Shown here: one piece after another, positions 1-8,665 of the stretch
How positions within the stretch are numbered: position 1 is the stretch's first letter
How the letters are laid out: the number at the start of each line of letters is the position of its first letter
Source: Ruminococcus sp.
Lineage (GTDB): Bacteria > Bacillota > Clostridia > Oscillospirales > Ruminococcaceae
Reading direction: 5' to 3'
Assembly: GCA_017471405.1 (NCBI GenBank)
Contig: JAFUTK010000004.1
Coordinates: 1 to 64,000, forward strand
DNA: 64,000 nucleotides
Notes under the pieces: generated by a model
Databases searched by the model: none
The model's input: the letters and a program-made list of their open reading frames with translations, nothing else
Told to the model about the DNA's origin: nothing
Translations under genes and position numbers: made by a program

Positions 1-1763
1 TCGTCATAGCTGCCGTATTCAAGCACATCGCCGTCGCCGATGACAGCGATCTTGTCGGCGTTCCTGATGGTGGAAAGGCGGTGGGCCACGATAAGAGTGG
101 TCCTGTCCTTAACAAGGCGGTCAACGCTTTCCTGGATCTTTTTCTCTGATATCGTGTCAAGGGCGGAGGTGGCTTCGTCGAGGATGAGAAGCTTGGGCTC
201 TCGGATGAAGGCCCTTGCGATAGAGACCCTCTGCCGCTGGCCGCCCGAAAGATTTGCGCCGTGCTCGGTTATCATTGTGTCGAGGCCCTCGGGAAGGGAC
301 TCCACCAGCTCGTCCAGATTCGAGGCGGCTATTACTTTTTTCAGGAACTCCTCGTCGATATCCTCGGAGCCGTAGGTGATGTTCTCCGGCAGAGTTCCCG
401 TGAACAGGATGGGCGTCTGCGGCACGACGGCTATATGCTTTCTGTAGGACCTCAGGTCGATATCGTTCAGGTCGCTGCCGTCGATGAGCACCTGTCCGCT
501 GTTGGGCTTCAAAAACCCGATCACAAGGTTTATCAGGGTGCTTTTCCCTGCCCCCGAGGCGCCCACGAAGGCCACCGTCTCGCCCTGATGTATGTCGAGG
601 GAAAGATCGTTTATAACGGGCTTGTCCGCGTCCTTGAACTTGAATTTTACGTTTCTGAATCCGATATTGCCGCTTATCCGCTCGATGCGCCGCTTCGTGC
701 CGGTCTGCTCCATATCCGCGCAGAGAAGGATATCGCCCACAGAGTCAACGGATTCGAGGCCCTTGGAGATTATTGGGATAAGGGTGATGATGCCGCTGAC
801 CTGATTGACGATGGTGGAGAAGTAGGTCTGATACATGACCACGTCGCCGGGGCGTATGGTGCCCCTGTAGGCAAGATAGCCCGTGAAGGCAAGGCACAGC
901 ACCTGGAACAGCTGGAAGGACGCCCAGCTGACTGACCCGAAAAGCGACTGGATAACATCCAGCTTAAAGCCCTCTTCGGCAACGTTTTTAAGCTGACTGT
1001 CCATTTTATTGGTCTCGTTTTCCTCCAGCGCGTGAGCTCTCGTAACGGGGATTAGCTCCACCATTTCCATTACCTTTACCGAGGTCTCCTCCATCTCCTT
1101 GCGGAAGCTCTTGTTGCGGCTGTTTATCTTTTTGCGGAAGGTTATGCGTATGAGCACCGCCACGGGGATGGTGGCAAGAAAGAACCAGAAGACCGTCAGC
1201 GACGAGGTGACCACAACGGTGAAGGCAACTATCATGTTCATTATTATGCTGAGGACAGAAATAAATATCTGGGCCGAAAGGTTCTCTATCTGCTCCACGT
1301 CGCGCATTATCTTCGATTGCAGGCGCCCCGACTGCATCTCGTTGTGATAGGTTATGGAAAGCTGCTGAAGCTTTCTTACCATCGAGCTCCTCAGCCCGCA
1401 CTCGACGCTGCGGATGACCTTTGCATAAAAATAAGTATGAAAATAATTAGTCAGAACATTTTGAAGTATCAGCACCGCCATTATGACGGTGTTTATTATT
1501 ATAGTCCTTACGGCGTTGGCCTCGTGGCCTGTTGCGGCGTTGATGATGTTCGCGGTCGCTATGGGCAGCACCCAGACAGGGGTGTGCTTTACGGCAAAAA
1601 GCAGCACAGCCATGAACAGCTTAAAATACTGCCCCTTGTACAGCCCCAGCAGTATTTTAAGGCTGTTGTGCTCGTTTCGCTTGAAGCTTTCAAGCAGAAC
1701 GTCCTCGTCTATGTCCTCGCCCTTTGTCAGCTTTTCCTCAAAAACGTGCTTGTATTCTGTCAC
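1..1763 (-). CDS. ABC exporter, fused permease and ATPase (3' end outside window)
   Basis: This is the first 587 codons of an MsbA/LmrA-type half-transporter that would export a lipid, drug or peptide across the membrane. The N-terminal half has several membrane helices. The nucleotide-binding domain has Walker A GASGAGKST near residue 399, the signature LSGGQRQR near residue 502, Walker B LLILDEATS and the switch motif VAHRLS. I chose the GTG at 1763 because a GAGG lies 8 nt before it and the peptide VTEYKHVFEEK is a plausible acidic lead-in to the first helix. The gene runs off the left edge soon after the H-loop, so only the last few dozen residues are missing. The substrate cannot be told. 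It is transcribed away from the dehydrogenase operon at 1951. Confidence 0.93.
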   Translation of the reverse strand, partial: MTEYKHVFEEKLTKGEDIDEDVLLESFKRNEHNSLKILLGLYKGQYFKLFMAVLLFAVKHTPVWVLPIATANIINAATGHEANAVRTIIINTVIMAVLILQNVLTNYFHTYFYAKVIRSVECGLRSSMVRKLQQLSITYHNEMQSGRLQSKIMRDVEQIENLSAQIFISVLSIIMNMIVAFTVVVTSSLTVFWFFLATIPVAVLIRITFRKKINSRNKSFRKEMEETSVKVMEMVELIPVTRAHALEENETNKMDSQLKNVAEEGFKLDVIQSLFGSVSWASFQLFQVLCLAFTGYLAYRGTIRPGDVVMYQTYFSTIVNQVSGIITLIPIISKGLESVDSVGDILLCADMEQTGTKRRIERISGNIGFRNVKFKFKDADKPVINDLSLDIHQGETVAFVGASGAGKSTLINLVIGFLKPNSGQVLIDGSDLNDIDLRSYRKHIAVVPQTPILFTGTLPENITYGSEDIDEEFLKKVIAASNLDELVESLPEGLDTMITEHGANLSGGQRQRVSIARAFIREPKLLILDEATSALDTISEKKIQESVDRLVKDRTTLIVAHRLSTIRNADKIAVIGDGDVLEYGSYD

Positions 1764-1885
1764 AATGAAAACCTCGATCCTTTTGTTTAGAATGCTCCGA
1801 GAGTAATTATAGCATCATCTCGGCCGTGATTATATAACTTTTATCCTCTTAAATTGTATAAATCTATTTCTTTTGAAGCTCGGGA

Positions 1886-1914
1886 TTGTATTCTCAGGCA
1901 GGATATGATATAAT
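1886..1914 (+). promoter_or_regulatory. sigma-A type promoter of the dehydrogenase operon
   Basis: TTGTAT at 1886-1891 and a perfect TATAAT at 1909-1914 are separated by 17 nt, about 40 nt upstream of the ATG at 1951. Confidence 0.7.
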
Positions 1915-1950
1915 GGTCAATGGATGAATATTATTATCAGGAGGCGTAAA

Positions 1951-3129
1951 ATGGATAATTTTAATTTTTACAGTCCCACGGAATTCGTGTTTGGCAGGGA
2001 CAGAGAGAACGAGGCAGGAGAATATGTAAAAAAATACGGAGGGAGCAAGGCGCTGGTGCTTTACGGCGGGGGCTCCGCCGTAAGGTCGGGGCTGCTTGAC
2101 CGTGTGAAAGCATCTTTGGCCAAAAGCGGTATCGGCACCGCCGAGCTGGGAGGCGTTCAGCCAAATCCTCGGGATACGCTGGTCTATAAGGGCATCGAGC
2201 TTTGCAGGGCAGAGGGCGTTGACTTCATCCTTGCGGTAGGCGGCGGGTCGGTAATAGATACGGCTAAGGCTATTGCGGCTGGCGTCTGCTATGATGGCGA
2301 CTTCTGGGACTTCTATTGCGGCAAAAGAGTCGAGAGGGCTCTGCCCCTCGGCGTTGTTCTTACCATTGCCGCAGCAGGCAGCGAGGGCTCGGGAGATTCG
2401 GTCATCACCAAGGAAGAGGGGATGCTAAAGCGAGGCACGGGCGCGGATGTCCTGCGCTCAAGGTTCTCTATCCTTGACCCCGCCCTCACACAGACGCTGC
2501 CCGCCTATCAGACCGCCTGCGGCGCAACGGACATAATGGCTCACGTTTTTGAGCGGTATTTCACCAACACCCGGGAGGTGGAGATCACCGACCGCCTTTG
2601 CGAGGCAGTGCTGATAACTATGGTCAAGGAGACTCCCCGCGTTATCGCCGACCCGAACAATTACGAGGCAAGGGCCAATATCATGTGGGCGGGCATGGTG
2701 GCCCACAACGGCATCGTGGGCGTTGGCAGGAGCCAGGACTGGAACAGCCACGGCATCGAGCACGAGCTCTCTGCCCTCTATGACTGCGCCCACGGAGCGG
2801 GGCTCGCGGTGATAATGCCCTCGTGGATGGAGTATGTCTACAAGCATGACGTCATGCGCTTCTGCCGGATGGCCACCAGAGTCTTTGGCTGCCAAATGAA
2901 CTACGAGGACCCCGAGGCCACGGCACTGGAGGGCATATCACGTTTCAGGAGCTTCCTGCACAGCATCGGTATGCCAATAAACTTTGCCGAGCTGGGCGCC
3001 AGAGAAGAGGACATCCCCAAGCTGGTGGAGAAGTTCGGCATCGGCGACGGAAAAACAGGCGGCTTCGTTTCGCTGTCGGCAGAGGATATCACAGCGATAT
3101 ACAGGATAGCTGTAAATGCGAAAATATAG
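1951..3129 (+). CDS. iron-containing alcohol dehydrogenase, YqhD/BdhA type
   Basis: A 392-residue NAD(P)H-dependent alcohol/aldehyde dehydrogenase of the iron-containing family. The nucleotide-binding motif GGGSVIDTAKAI lies at residues 97-108. Candidate metal ligands are D194, H198, H267 and H281, the same numbers as I recall for E. coli YqhD, which argues for the YqhD/BdhA branch rather than FucO or AdhE. It therefore probably reduces short-chain aldehydes in the cytoplasm. An in-frame ATG exists 27 nt upstream, but AGGAGG at 1939-1944 sits 6 nt before the ATG at 1951, so this start is preferred. It is followed after 11 nt by the epimerase-like gene, and probably forms a three-gene redox operon with the two SDR genes. 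Confidence 0.93.
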   Translation: MDNFNFYSPTEFVFGRDRENEAGEYVKKYGGSKALVLYGGGSAVRSGLLDRVKASLAKSGIGTAELGGVQPNPRDTLVYKGIELCRAEGVDFILAVGGGSVIDTAKAIAAGVCYDGDFWDFYCGKRVERALPLGVVLTIAAAGSEGSGDSVITKEEGMLKRGTGADVLRSRFSILDPALTQTLPAYQTACGATDIMAHVFERYFTNTREVEITDRLCEAVLITMVKETPRVIADPNNYEARANIMWAGMVAHNGIVGVGRSQDWNSHGIEHELSALYDCAHGAGLAVIMPSWMEYVYKHDVMRFCRMATRVFGCQMNYEDPEATALEGISRFRSFLHSIGMPINFAELGAREEDIPKLVEKFGIGDGKTGGFVSLSAEDITAIYRIAVNAKI

Positions 3130-3140
3130 GAGGTAACACC

Positions 3141-4160
3141 ATGAAAATACTCTTTATCGGCGGCACAGGCACCATCAGCATGGCCATCACAAGACTGCTG
3201 GCAGAGCAGGGCCACGAGCTCTACCTGCTGAATCGGGGAAACAGGAGCTGCGACCTGCCCGAGAACGTAAAGCAGATCATCGCGGACATCGGAAACGAGG
3301 AGCAGACCGCCGCCGCGCTCGAGGGCATGAGCTTTGACTGCGTGGGCGAGTTCATCGGTTTTGTGCCACAGCAGCTGGAGCGGGACTACAGGCTTTTCAA
3401 GGGCAGGACGAAGCAGTTCATCTACATAAGCTCCGCCTCGGCCTATCAGAAGCCCCCGAGGGGCTATGTCATCACCGAGGAGACGCCACTTGAGAACCCC
3501 TATTGGGAGTACTCACGCAACAAGAAGGCCTGCGAGGAATACCTCTTCGAGCGCTACCGCGAGGACGGCTTCCCCGTTACCATCGTTCGGCCCAGCCACA
3601 CCTATGACGAGCGTTCGGTGCCACTGGGCGTACACGGGAACGGCGGCAGCTGGCAGGTGGTGAAGCGCATCAAGGAGGGCAAGCCCGTCATCATTCACGG
3701 CGACGGCAGCTCCCTCTGGACCATCACCCACAACAGCGACTTTGCGAAGGCCTATGTTGGACTTATCGGCAACCCCAAGGCCATCGGCGAGGCCTTCCAC
3801 ATCACCTCTGACGAGGCCCTGCCTTGGAACGATATCTACGGGGCCATTGCCGAGGCGCTGGGCGTCACGCTCAGGCCCTATTACGTTTCCTCACGGACCC
3901 TTGCAGATATGAGCGACTACGACTTTGTGGGCAGCCTCATCGGCGACAAGGCCAATTCGGTGCAGTTCGACAACTCCAAGGTCAAGGCGCTTGTGCCGGG
4001 ATTCAAGTGCACCGTCTCTGCCCGCGAGGGGATAAAAAACACGGTAGAATACATCCTCGCTCACCCGGAATATCAAAAAGAGGATCCTGAGTTCGACAGC
4101 TGGTGCGACAGGGTGATCGCGGCGCTGGAAAAGGCAAAGGAGGAAGTCAGAAATGGTTGA
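3141..4160 (+). CDS. NAD-dependent epimerase/dehydratase family protein (extended SDR)
   Basis: A 339-residue extended short-chain dehydrogenase. The Rossmann motif GGTGTIS is at residues 7-13 and the catalytic pair Y124-xxx-K128 (YSRNK) follows a serine cluster near 98-100, so the catalytic site looks intact. The sequence resembles the nucleoside-diphosphate-sugar epimerase-like proteins related to chloroplast CSP41, whose substrates are mostly unknown. Start at the ATG after AGGAGG with good spacing. It overlaps the following SDR gene by 8 nt, so the two are probably translationally coupled. Confidence 0.88.
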   Translation: MKILFIGGTGTISMAITRLLAEQGHELYLLNRGNRSCDLPENVKQIIADIGNEEQTAAALEGMSFDCVGEFIGFVPQQLERDYRLFKGRTKQFIYISSASAYQKPPRGYVITEETPLENPYWEYSRNKKACEEYLFERYREDGFPVTIVRPSHTYDERSVPLGVHGNGGSWQVVKRIKEGKPVIIHGDGSSLWTITHNSDFAKAYVGLIGNPKAIGEAFHITSDEALPWNDIYGAIAEALGVTLRPYYVSSRTLADMSDYDFVGSLIGDKANSVQFDNSKVKALVPGFKCTVSAREGIKNTVEYILAHPEYQKEDPEFDSWCDRVIAALEKAKEEVRNG

Positions 4161-4917
4161 CGTTAAGGGACGCTGGGCGTTCATTACAGGCGCCGCAAGA
4201 GGCATCGGCCGCGGAGCTGCTGTGTTCATGGCAGAGCGGGGCTGCAACCTTATACTTCAGGGAAGGACAAAGGAGAACTGTGCCGCCGTGCTGGAGGAGG
4301 TAAAGGCACTGGGGGTCGAGGCCTATGCAGTGGGCGCGGAGTTTTCGGACCTTGCACAGGTCGAGGCCATGCTCTCCGAGATAGACGCCCTCCAAAAGCC
4401 AGTGGACATAGTGCTCAACAACGCTGGCATACAGGTGGCTTACAGGAGCGAGTACCTGAAGACCCCCGCCTCTGACTACGAGGAGAGCTTCAAGATCAAC
4501 ACAATCGCCCCGATGATGATAGTCTATCATTTCCTGCCCCTGATGGAAAAGCGGGGCTTTGGGCGGATAGTCAACACCACCAGCGGCATACGCCTCGAGC
4601 CTGAGCAGGCGGGCTATTCCGCCAGCAAGGCGGCCCTCGACAAGGTCACCATGGATCTTGCCGCCAAGTACGAGGGCACGGACATCTGCATAAACATCAC
4701 CGACCCCGGCTGGTGCAGGACAGATCTGGGCGGCCCCCACGCCCCCAACGACCCCAGGAGCTCCCTGCCCGGCGTGGTGGTGGGCGCCTTCATCGACGAC
4801 AGGCGCTCCGGAAGGGATTTCTCCTCCGGCAATTTCTACGGCCTGACTCTTGAGGAGGCCGTGAAGAAGGCCGAGGACGGCTTCCCGATCTACACGGGCT
4901 CCGTGGCCTATGTGTGA
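4153..4917 (+). CDS. SDR family oxidoreductase
   Basis: A 254-residue classical short-chain dehydrogenase/reductase. Cofactor motif TGAARGIG at 12-19, NNAG at 89-92, catalytic S144 region (NTTSG), and YSASK at 155-159 are all present, so it is probably active on a hydroxyl or keto group with NAD(P). The substrate is unknown. It starts inside the end of the epimerase-like gene (8-nt overlap) and ends the operon, followed by a hairpin at 4932-4962. The three genes together suggest reductive handling of a carbonyl or sugar compound; this is inference from co-location only. Confidence 0.9.
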   Translation: MVDVKGRWAFITGAARGIGRGAAVFMAERGCNLILQGRTKENCAAVLEEVKALGVEAYAVGAEFSDLAQVEAMLSEIDALQKPVDIVLNNAGIQVAYRSEYLKTPASDYEESFKINTIAPMMIVYHFLPLMEKRGFGRIVNTTSGIRLEPEQAGYSASKAALDKVTMDLAAKYEGTDICINITDPGWCRTDLGGPHAPNDPRSSLPGVVVGAFIDDRRSGRDFSSGNFYGLTLEEAVKKAEDGFPIYTGSVAYV

Positions 4918-4931
4918 GCATTGATATTAAG

Positions 4932-4968
4932 ATCAGCGGCGCTGCATTGCAGTGCCGCTGATGTCTCT
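4932..4968 (+). terminator. hairpin terminator after the dehydrogenase operon
   Basis: Stem ATCAGCGGC (4932-4940) pairs with GCCGCTGAT (4954-4962), with an inner CTGCA/TGCAG stem; a moderately T-rich stretch follows. Likely terminator of the 1951-4917 operon. Confidence 0.6.
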
Positions 4969-5017
4969 CTTGACAAAAAAACAGCCGAAGGCCCGCGAGA
5001 TTTGGGAAATTCAGCGA

Positions 5018-5046
5018 TTGATTTTGAGAAGCGGTTATGATATAAT
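5018..5046 (+). promoter_or_regulatory. sigma-A type promoter of the anion transporter gene
   Basis: TTGATT at 5018-5023, 17-nt spacer, TATAAT at 5041-5046, about 48 nt before the ATG at 5094. Confidence 0.7.
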
Positions 5047-5093
5047 CATCATGGCGCAGAGGCGCCGCAAGATAAAAGTTCAAAGGATAAGCT

Positions 5094-6239
5094 ATGGATA
5101 AAGTCAGATCATTTCTCAAAAGGGAGCCGATGCTCACCGTTTCGGCTGCTGCGGCCATCGCCGCAATGCTCATCACGCCGCCGAGCAAGCAGCTGCTCAC
5201 GGACATCGACTGGCGTACCCTCGGCACGCTGCTGATGATGCTCTGCGTGCTGGAGGGCTTCAAGCAGGAGAACGTTTTAAGGCCCCTTGTGTCCCTTACC
5301 TCAAGGCTCAAAAAAATGACGAGCGTTACGCTGTTTTTGGTGTTCGGTGTCTTTTTTACATCTATGTTCGTGACCAACGACGTCTCGCTCATCATCTTCG
5401 TTCCGCTGACTATAATGATCTTCCGCGGGGCGGGGAAGGAAAGATACATACTTCCCGTTATCTCCATGGAGAACATTGCCGCCATAAGGGGCTCGCTGCT
5501 GATGCCCTTCGGCAGCCCTCAAAACCTGTTCCTCTACGGCCAGTCGGGGACCAGCGCCGAGAATTTCATCCTGCATATGCTGCCCCTGAACCTGATGTCG
5601 GGGGTGCTGCTGGTGATCTTTGTGCTTGCGCTCTACCGCAAAAACTTGGGTGAAGAGATAGAGATCGACACCGACGGGACCACCGCCAAATGGAGACCCG
5701 AGGGCAGAGTAAGGCGGTCGGCCTATGGGCTGCTGTTCCTGTTCGTGATAGGCGTTATCGTAACAAGGACGGGGTATTGGTACATTGCCCTTGCCATAGT
5801 TCTTGGGGTGATATGCGCCGTGGACAGGGGGCTTTTTCGCAAGGTCGATTATGTGCTGCCGGTGACGTTTCTATGCTTTTTCATCTTCTCCTCCTCCATT
5901 GCGGCCAACGAGGGCATTGCGGGGCTGCTGGACAAGGCGGTGGCGGGGCATGAATACTGGTGGGCCATCGGTCTTAGCCAGCTTATTTCAAACGTTCCCG
6001 CGACGATAGTGCTCTGGCCCTTTACGGATAATTTTGCGGGACTAATATATGGCGCAGACACGGCGGGGCTGGTGTCGCTTATCGGCTCGCTGGCAAGCGT
6101 GATAAACTACCGCATCTACGTCAGGGAGTACCCAGGGCAGGGAAGGAGCTTTGTCAAGGTCTTTACTCTGGTGAGCTGGGCCTTCTTTGTGATAGTTGTG
6201 ATACCCGGCTGGCTGCTGAGCAGCTGGAGCTTTTATTAG
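5094..6239 (+). CDS. SLC13/ArsB-superfamily anion transporter-like membrane protein
   Basis: A 381-residue polytopic inner-membrane protein with about ten hydrophobic segments. Features that recall the ion-transporter superfamily (SLC13, CitMHS, ArsB) are the TNDVSLIIFVPL segment near residue 95 and the MPFGSPQNLFLYG stretch near residue 140, which correspond to re-entrant, substrate-binding loops in those families. It is shorter than the usual 420-480 residues. A dicarboxylate, citrate or arsenite-type anion is plausible, but the substrate cannot be read from the sequence. AAGGA sits 7 nt before the ATG. It has its own promoter and seems monocistronic or paired with the phosphatase gene downstream. 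Confidence 0.75.
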   Translation: MDKVRSFLKREPMLTVSAAAAIAAMLITPPSKQLLTDIDWRTLGTLLMMLCVLEGFKQENVLRPLVSLTSRLKKMTSVTLFLVFGVFFTSMFVTNDVSLIIFVPLTIMIFRGAGKERYILPVISMENIAAIRGSLLMPFGSPQNLFLYGQSGTSAENFILHMLPLNLMSGVLLVIFVLALYRKNLGEEIEIDTDGTTAKWRPEGRVRRSAYGLLFLFVIGVIVTRTGYWYIALAIVLGVICAVDRGLFRKVDYVLPVTFLCFFIFSSSIAANEGIAGLLDKAVAGHEYWWAIGLSQLISNVPATIVLWPFTDNFAGLIYGADTAGLVSLIGSLASVINYRIYVREYPGQGRSFVKVFTLVSWAFFVIVVIPGWLLSSWSFY

Positions 6240-6307
6240 TGAATAGTGAATAGTTAAGGTATCGCCTGCGGCGATGTGATTTTTATTTATAGAGGACGGC
6301 CATTCTT

Positions 6308-7018
6308 ATGAGTATTAACGACAATAACAGATACAAAAGCCTGCTGGAGGGGACGCTGAATACCCGAGAGCTGGGCGGCTACAGCTGCTGCGGAGGCGGC
6401 ACCACAAAAGCAGGCAGGATACTTCGCAGTGACCGCATCTGCAAGCCCACCGAGAGGGACATAGCCTTCCTGCTGGACAGCGGCATCACCACCGTCATCG
6501 ACCTGCGCACCGACAGCGACATTGCCGCCGAGCCCTGCGGTCTGATTTCCGAAAAGGGCTTTTCCTATCACCATCTCCCCATTGAAGAGGGCAGCTATGT
6601 GCCCGAGTCCGAGGAGGACATCGTGCCCTGCTATCTGGCCATCGCCCGTGCGACCAATATGGTAAGGGCCTTCCGCACCATTGCCGAGGCGCCGGGTGGC
6701 GTTATCTTCAACTGCTGGGCAGGCAAGGACCGAACAGGTGTGACCGCTGCTGTTATCCTTATGCTCTGCGGCGTCCCTGACGAGGCCGTGACGGAAAATT
6801 ATCTGCTCACCGGGCCCTACAGCGAGGAGCTTTGGGAGATGATAAGGCAGTATCGCACCGAGGAGGAAATGAAGATCATCCTTCCCGCAGAGGAGCACAT
6901 TCGGGGCTTTATCAGCGGCTTTCGCCGCGAGTACGGCTCCGCGGAGGGATATCTTAAATGGCTCGGCCTCTCCGAGGTTGAGATAAACGCCATCAAGGAC
7001 AAGCTGTGCCGCCGCTGA
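6308..7018 (+). CDS. tyrosine-protein phosphatase-like protein
   Basis: A 236-residue protein of the bacterial PTP-like family (Y_phosphatase3 type). The P-loop is C136-WAGKD-R142 (NCWAGKDRTG), a complete CX5R active site, and the DLRTDSD motif near 66-72 matches the conserved DLR region upstream. The N-terminal NTRELGGY near residue 18 is also typical of this family (N-x-R-D-x-G-G). The role is probably removal of phosphate from phosphotyrosine or a phosphoinositide-like compound in the cytoplasm. The ribosome binding site is weak (GAGG about 12 nt upstream). It lies 68 nt after the transporter, so cotranscription is possible. Confidence 0.85.
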   Translation: MSINDNNRYKSLLEGTLNTRELGGYSCCGGGTTKAGRILRSDRICKPTERDIAFLLDSGITTVIDLRTDSDIAAEPCGLISEKGFSYHHLPIEEGSYVPESEEDIVPCYLAIARATNMVRAFRTIAEAPGGVIFNCWAGKDRTGVTAAVILMLCGVPDEAVTENYLLTGPYSEELWEMIRQYRTEEEMKIILPAEEHIRGFISGFRREYGSAEGYLKWLGLSEVEINAIKDKLCRR

Positions 7019-7115
7019 ACTCGGGATGCACGGCTTTTCCCTGTACAAAAGCCCCAGGACAGGCTCTGCACGGAAATAATATTTAAAGCCTTGCTTTCAT
7101 CGCAGTGTATATTAG

Positions 7116-7166
7116 GCCGAAAGAGGATATTCCCCCGCCAGCGGCGGGGGAATATCCTCTTTCGGC
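7116..7166. terminator. perfect 24-bp inverted repeat, probable strong terminator hairpin
   Basis: Left arm 7116-7139 (starts GCCGAAAGAGG) is exactly complementary to right arm 7143-7166, with only AGC as loop. No long T-run follows on the plus strand, but a second stem (GCAGTTTTG with CAAAACTGC, about 7170-7198) comes immediately after. It lies between the phosphatase gene and the LtrA-like gene. Confidence 0.6.
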
Positions 7167-7243
7167 ACCCGCAGTTTTGTCGCAGAGCGGCAAAACTGCA
7201 TAATAAAATGGAAATTTGTCTCCGTGCGGACTCTAAAAAGGAT

Positions 7244-7272
7244 TTGACTTTTAACAGGATATTTGCTATTAT
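7244..7272 (+). promoter_or_regulatory. sigma-A type promoter of the LtrA-like gene
   Basis: TTGACT at 7244-7249, 17-nt spacer, TATTAT at 7267-7272, about 39 nt before the GTG start at 7311. Confidence 0.7.
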
Positions 7273-7310
7273 AGAGTCAGAAAACTGTATTCTTCAAAGG
7301 AGGGAAGGCT

Positions 7311-8456
7311 GTGGGCAAGGAAGGCACAGAAATAAAAAGGGAAGAAAAAAAGGTCGAGTATCTGGAGCTTATCTACGACCTTATATTTGTATATATCATC
7401 GGCAGGAACAACAGCCTGCTGCACCAGATATCCGGGGGCTTTGTGGAAGGGCGGGTCTTTGGGGTCTACGTCCTCTGCACTCTGACGGTCATCCAGATCT
7501 GGAACTTTTCGACCTACTATATAAATATGCACGGGCGCAACGGCCTCAGGGATCACATCTGCCTGTTCATAAATATGTTCCTGCTCTACTTTATGGGCGA
7601 GGGGATGCGCACCCGCTGGGACGGCTTCATGCTGGAATATCACATCGCTTGGGGGCTCATCCTGCTGAACATCGGGGTGCAGTATTTCATTGAGCTGCGA
7701 AACCTCAGGGACTGCCCCGAGGTCACGGCCCAGACCAAGCGCATGGGCCTTGTGCTGGGGGCCGAGGCGCTGATGGTCTTTGTGACATATCCGATATATC
7801 GGGCAACGGGCTTTTTCCTGGCGCCCTTCGCTGTGCTGTTCGGCGTCGTCGGGTCCATGATACACGGCAAAAAGTCCCGGGTCACCCTTGTGGACTTCAC
7901 CCACCTTACCGAAAGGGCGATGCTCTATGTGGTCTTCACCTTCGGCGAGATGATAATTGCGCTTGCAGGCTATTTCGAGGGAGGCCTCACGGTCAGGGGC
8001 CTGTATTTTTCCCTTATGAGCTTTCTCATCGTGGTGGGGCTGTTTTTGAGCTACGGCACGGTCTACGACCACCTTATCGATCGGGAGCTTAAATGCACGG
8101 GCCTTGTATATATGCTGCTGCATATCTTTCTTATCTTCGCCCTGAGCCTTATAACCACCTCTCTTGAATTCATGCACGACGACGAGGTCGAGCTTTTGCC
8201 TAAGATACTTATGCTGATCTTCTCCTTCCTGGGCTACTATGTTTCATTGTTCATGACCCTGCGCTTCAGCAAGACCAGATGCCGCCCGAAGGCGAGGTTC
8301 TTCCTCTCGCTGGTGGGCTGCGCCGCAAGCTTTGTCCTGCTGATGCTTGTTTTTAAGGACAACAGCACCGTGAACATTGCCCTTTCGGTCATCTACGTCT
8401 GGGGCATCTTCCTGCTGCTGCACCGTTTCAGCATAAAAACAGCCACGGGCCATTGA
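7311..8456 (+). CDS. low temperature requirement protein A (LtrA)-like membrane protein
   Basis: A 381-residue integral membrane protein with about ten hydrophobic helices. The N-terminal motif VEYLELIYDLIFVYIIGR (residues 14-31) closely fits the signature of the LtrA family, first linked to growth of Listeria at low temperature; the biochemical function is unknown. Another family-like stretch is the FTFGEMIIALAG segment near residue 207. Translation starts at a GTG with AGGAGG 7 nt upstream; no better ATG exists near it. The gene is followed by a strong hairpin at 8553-8589 and seems monocistronic. Confidence 0.85.
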   Translation: MGKEGTEIKREEKKVEYLELIYDLIFVYIIGRNNSLLHQISGGFVEGRVFGVYVLCTLTVIQIWNFSTYYINMHGRNGLRDHICLFINMFLLYFMGEGMRTRWDGFMLEYHIAWGLILLNIGVQYFIELRNLRDCPEVTAQTKRMGLVLGAEALMVFVTYPIYRATGFFLAPFAVLFGVVGSMIHGKKSRVTLVDFTHLTERAMLYVVFTFGEMIIALAGYFEGGLTVRGLYFSLMSFLIVVGLFLSYGTVYDHLIDRELKCTGLVYMLLHIFLIFALSLITTSLEFMHDDEVELLPKILMLIFSFLGYYVSLFMTLRFSKTRCRPKARFFLSLVGCAASFVLLMLVFKDNSTVNIALSVIYVWGIFLLLHRFSIKTATGH

Positions 8457-8552
8457 GACGAACAGAATGATACTTTACTTATAACAGTACCTTTCCCAAA
8501 TGCGTGACCATCTTAACGAAGAAATACCCAAACCAACCGAATAGGACGTACA

Positions 8553-8592
8553 AAAGCCGGTACTTACTCAAGCAGTAAGTACCGGCTTTATT
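8553..8592. terminator. 16-bp perfect hairpin terminator
   Basis: AAAGCCGGTACTTACT (8553-8568) pairs perfectly with 8574-8589 around a 5-nt loop, flanked by A- and T-rich ends, so it may work for the LtrA-like gene (plus) and for the CPBP gene operon (minus). Confidence 0.75.
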
Positions 8593-8665
8593 AATCAAAA
8601 GAGCAAGATAATTGTGTGAATGCTCTATGACTGAATGCGGATAATACCACAGAAGTTTTTATCCG

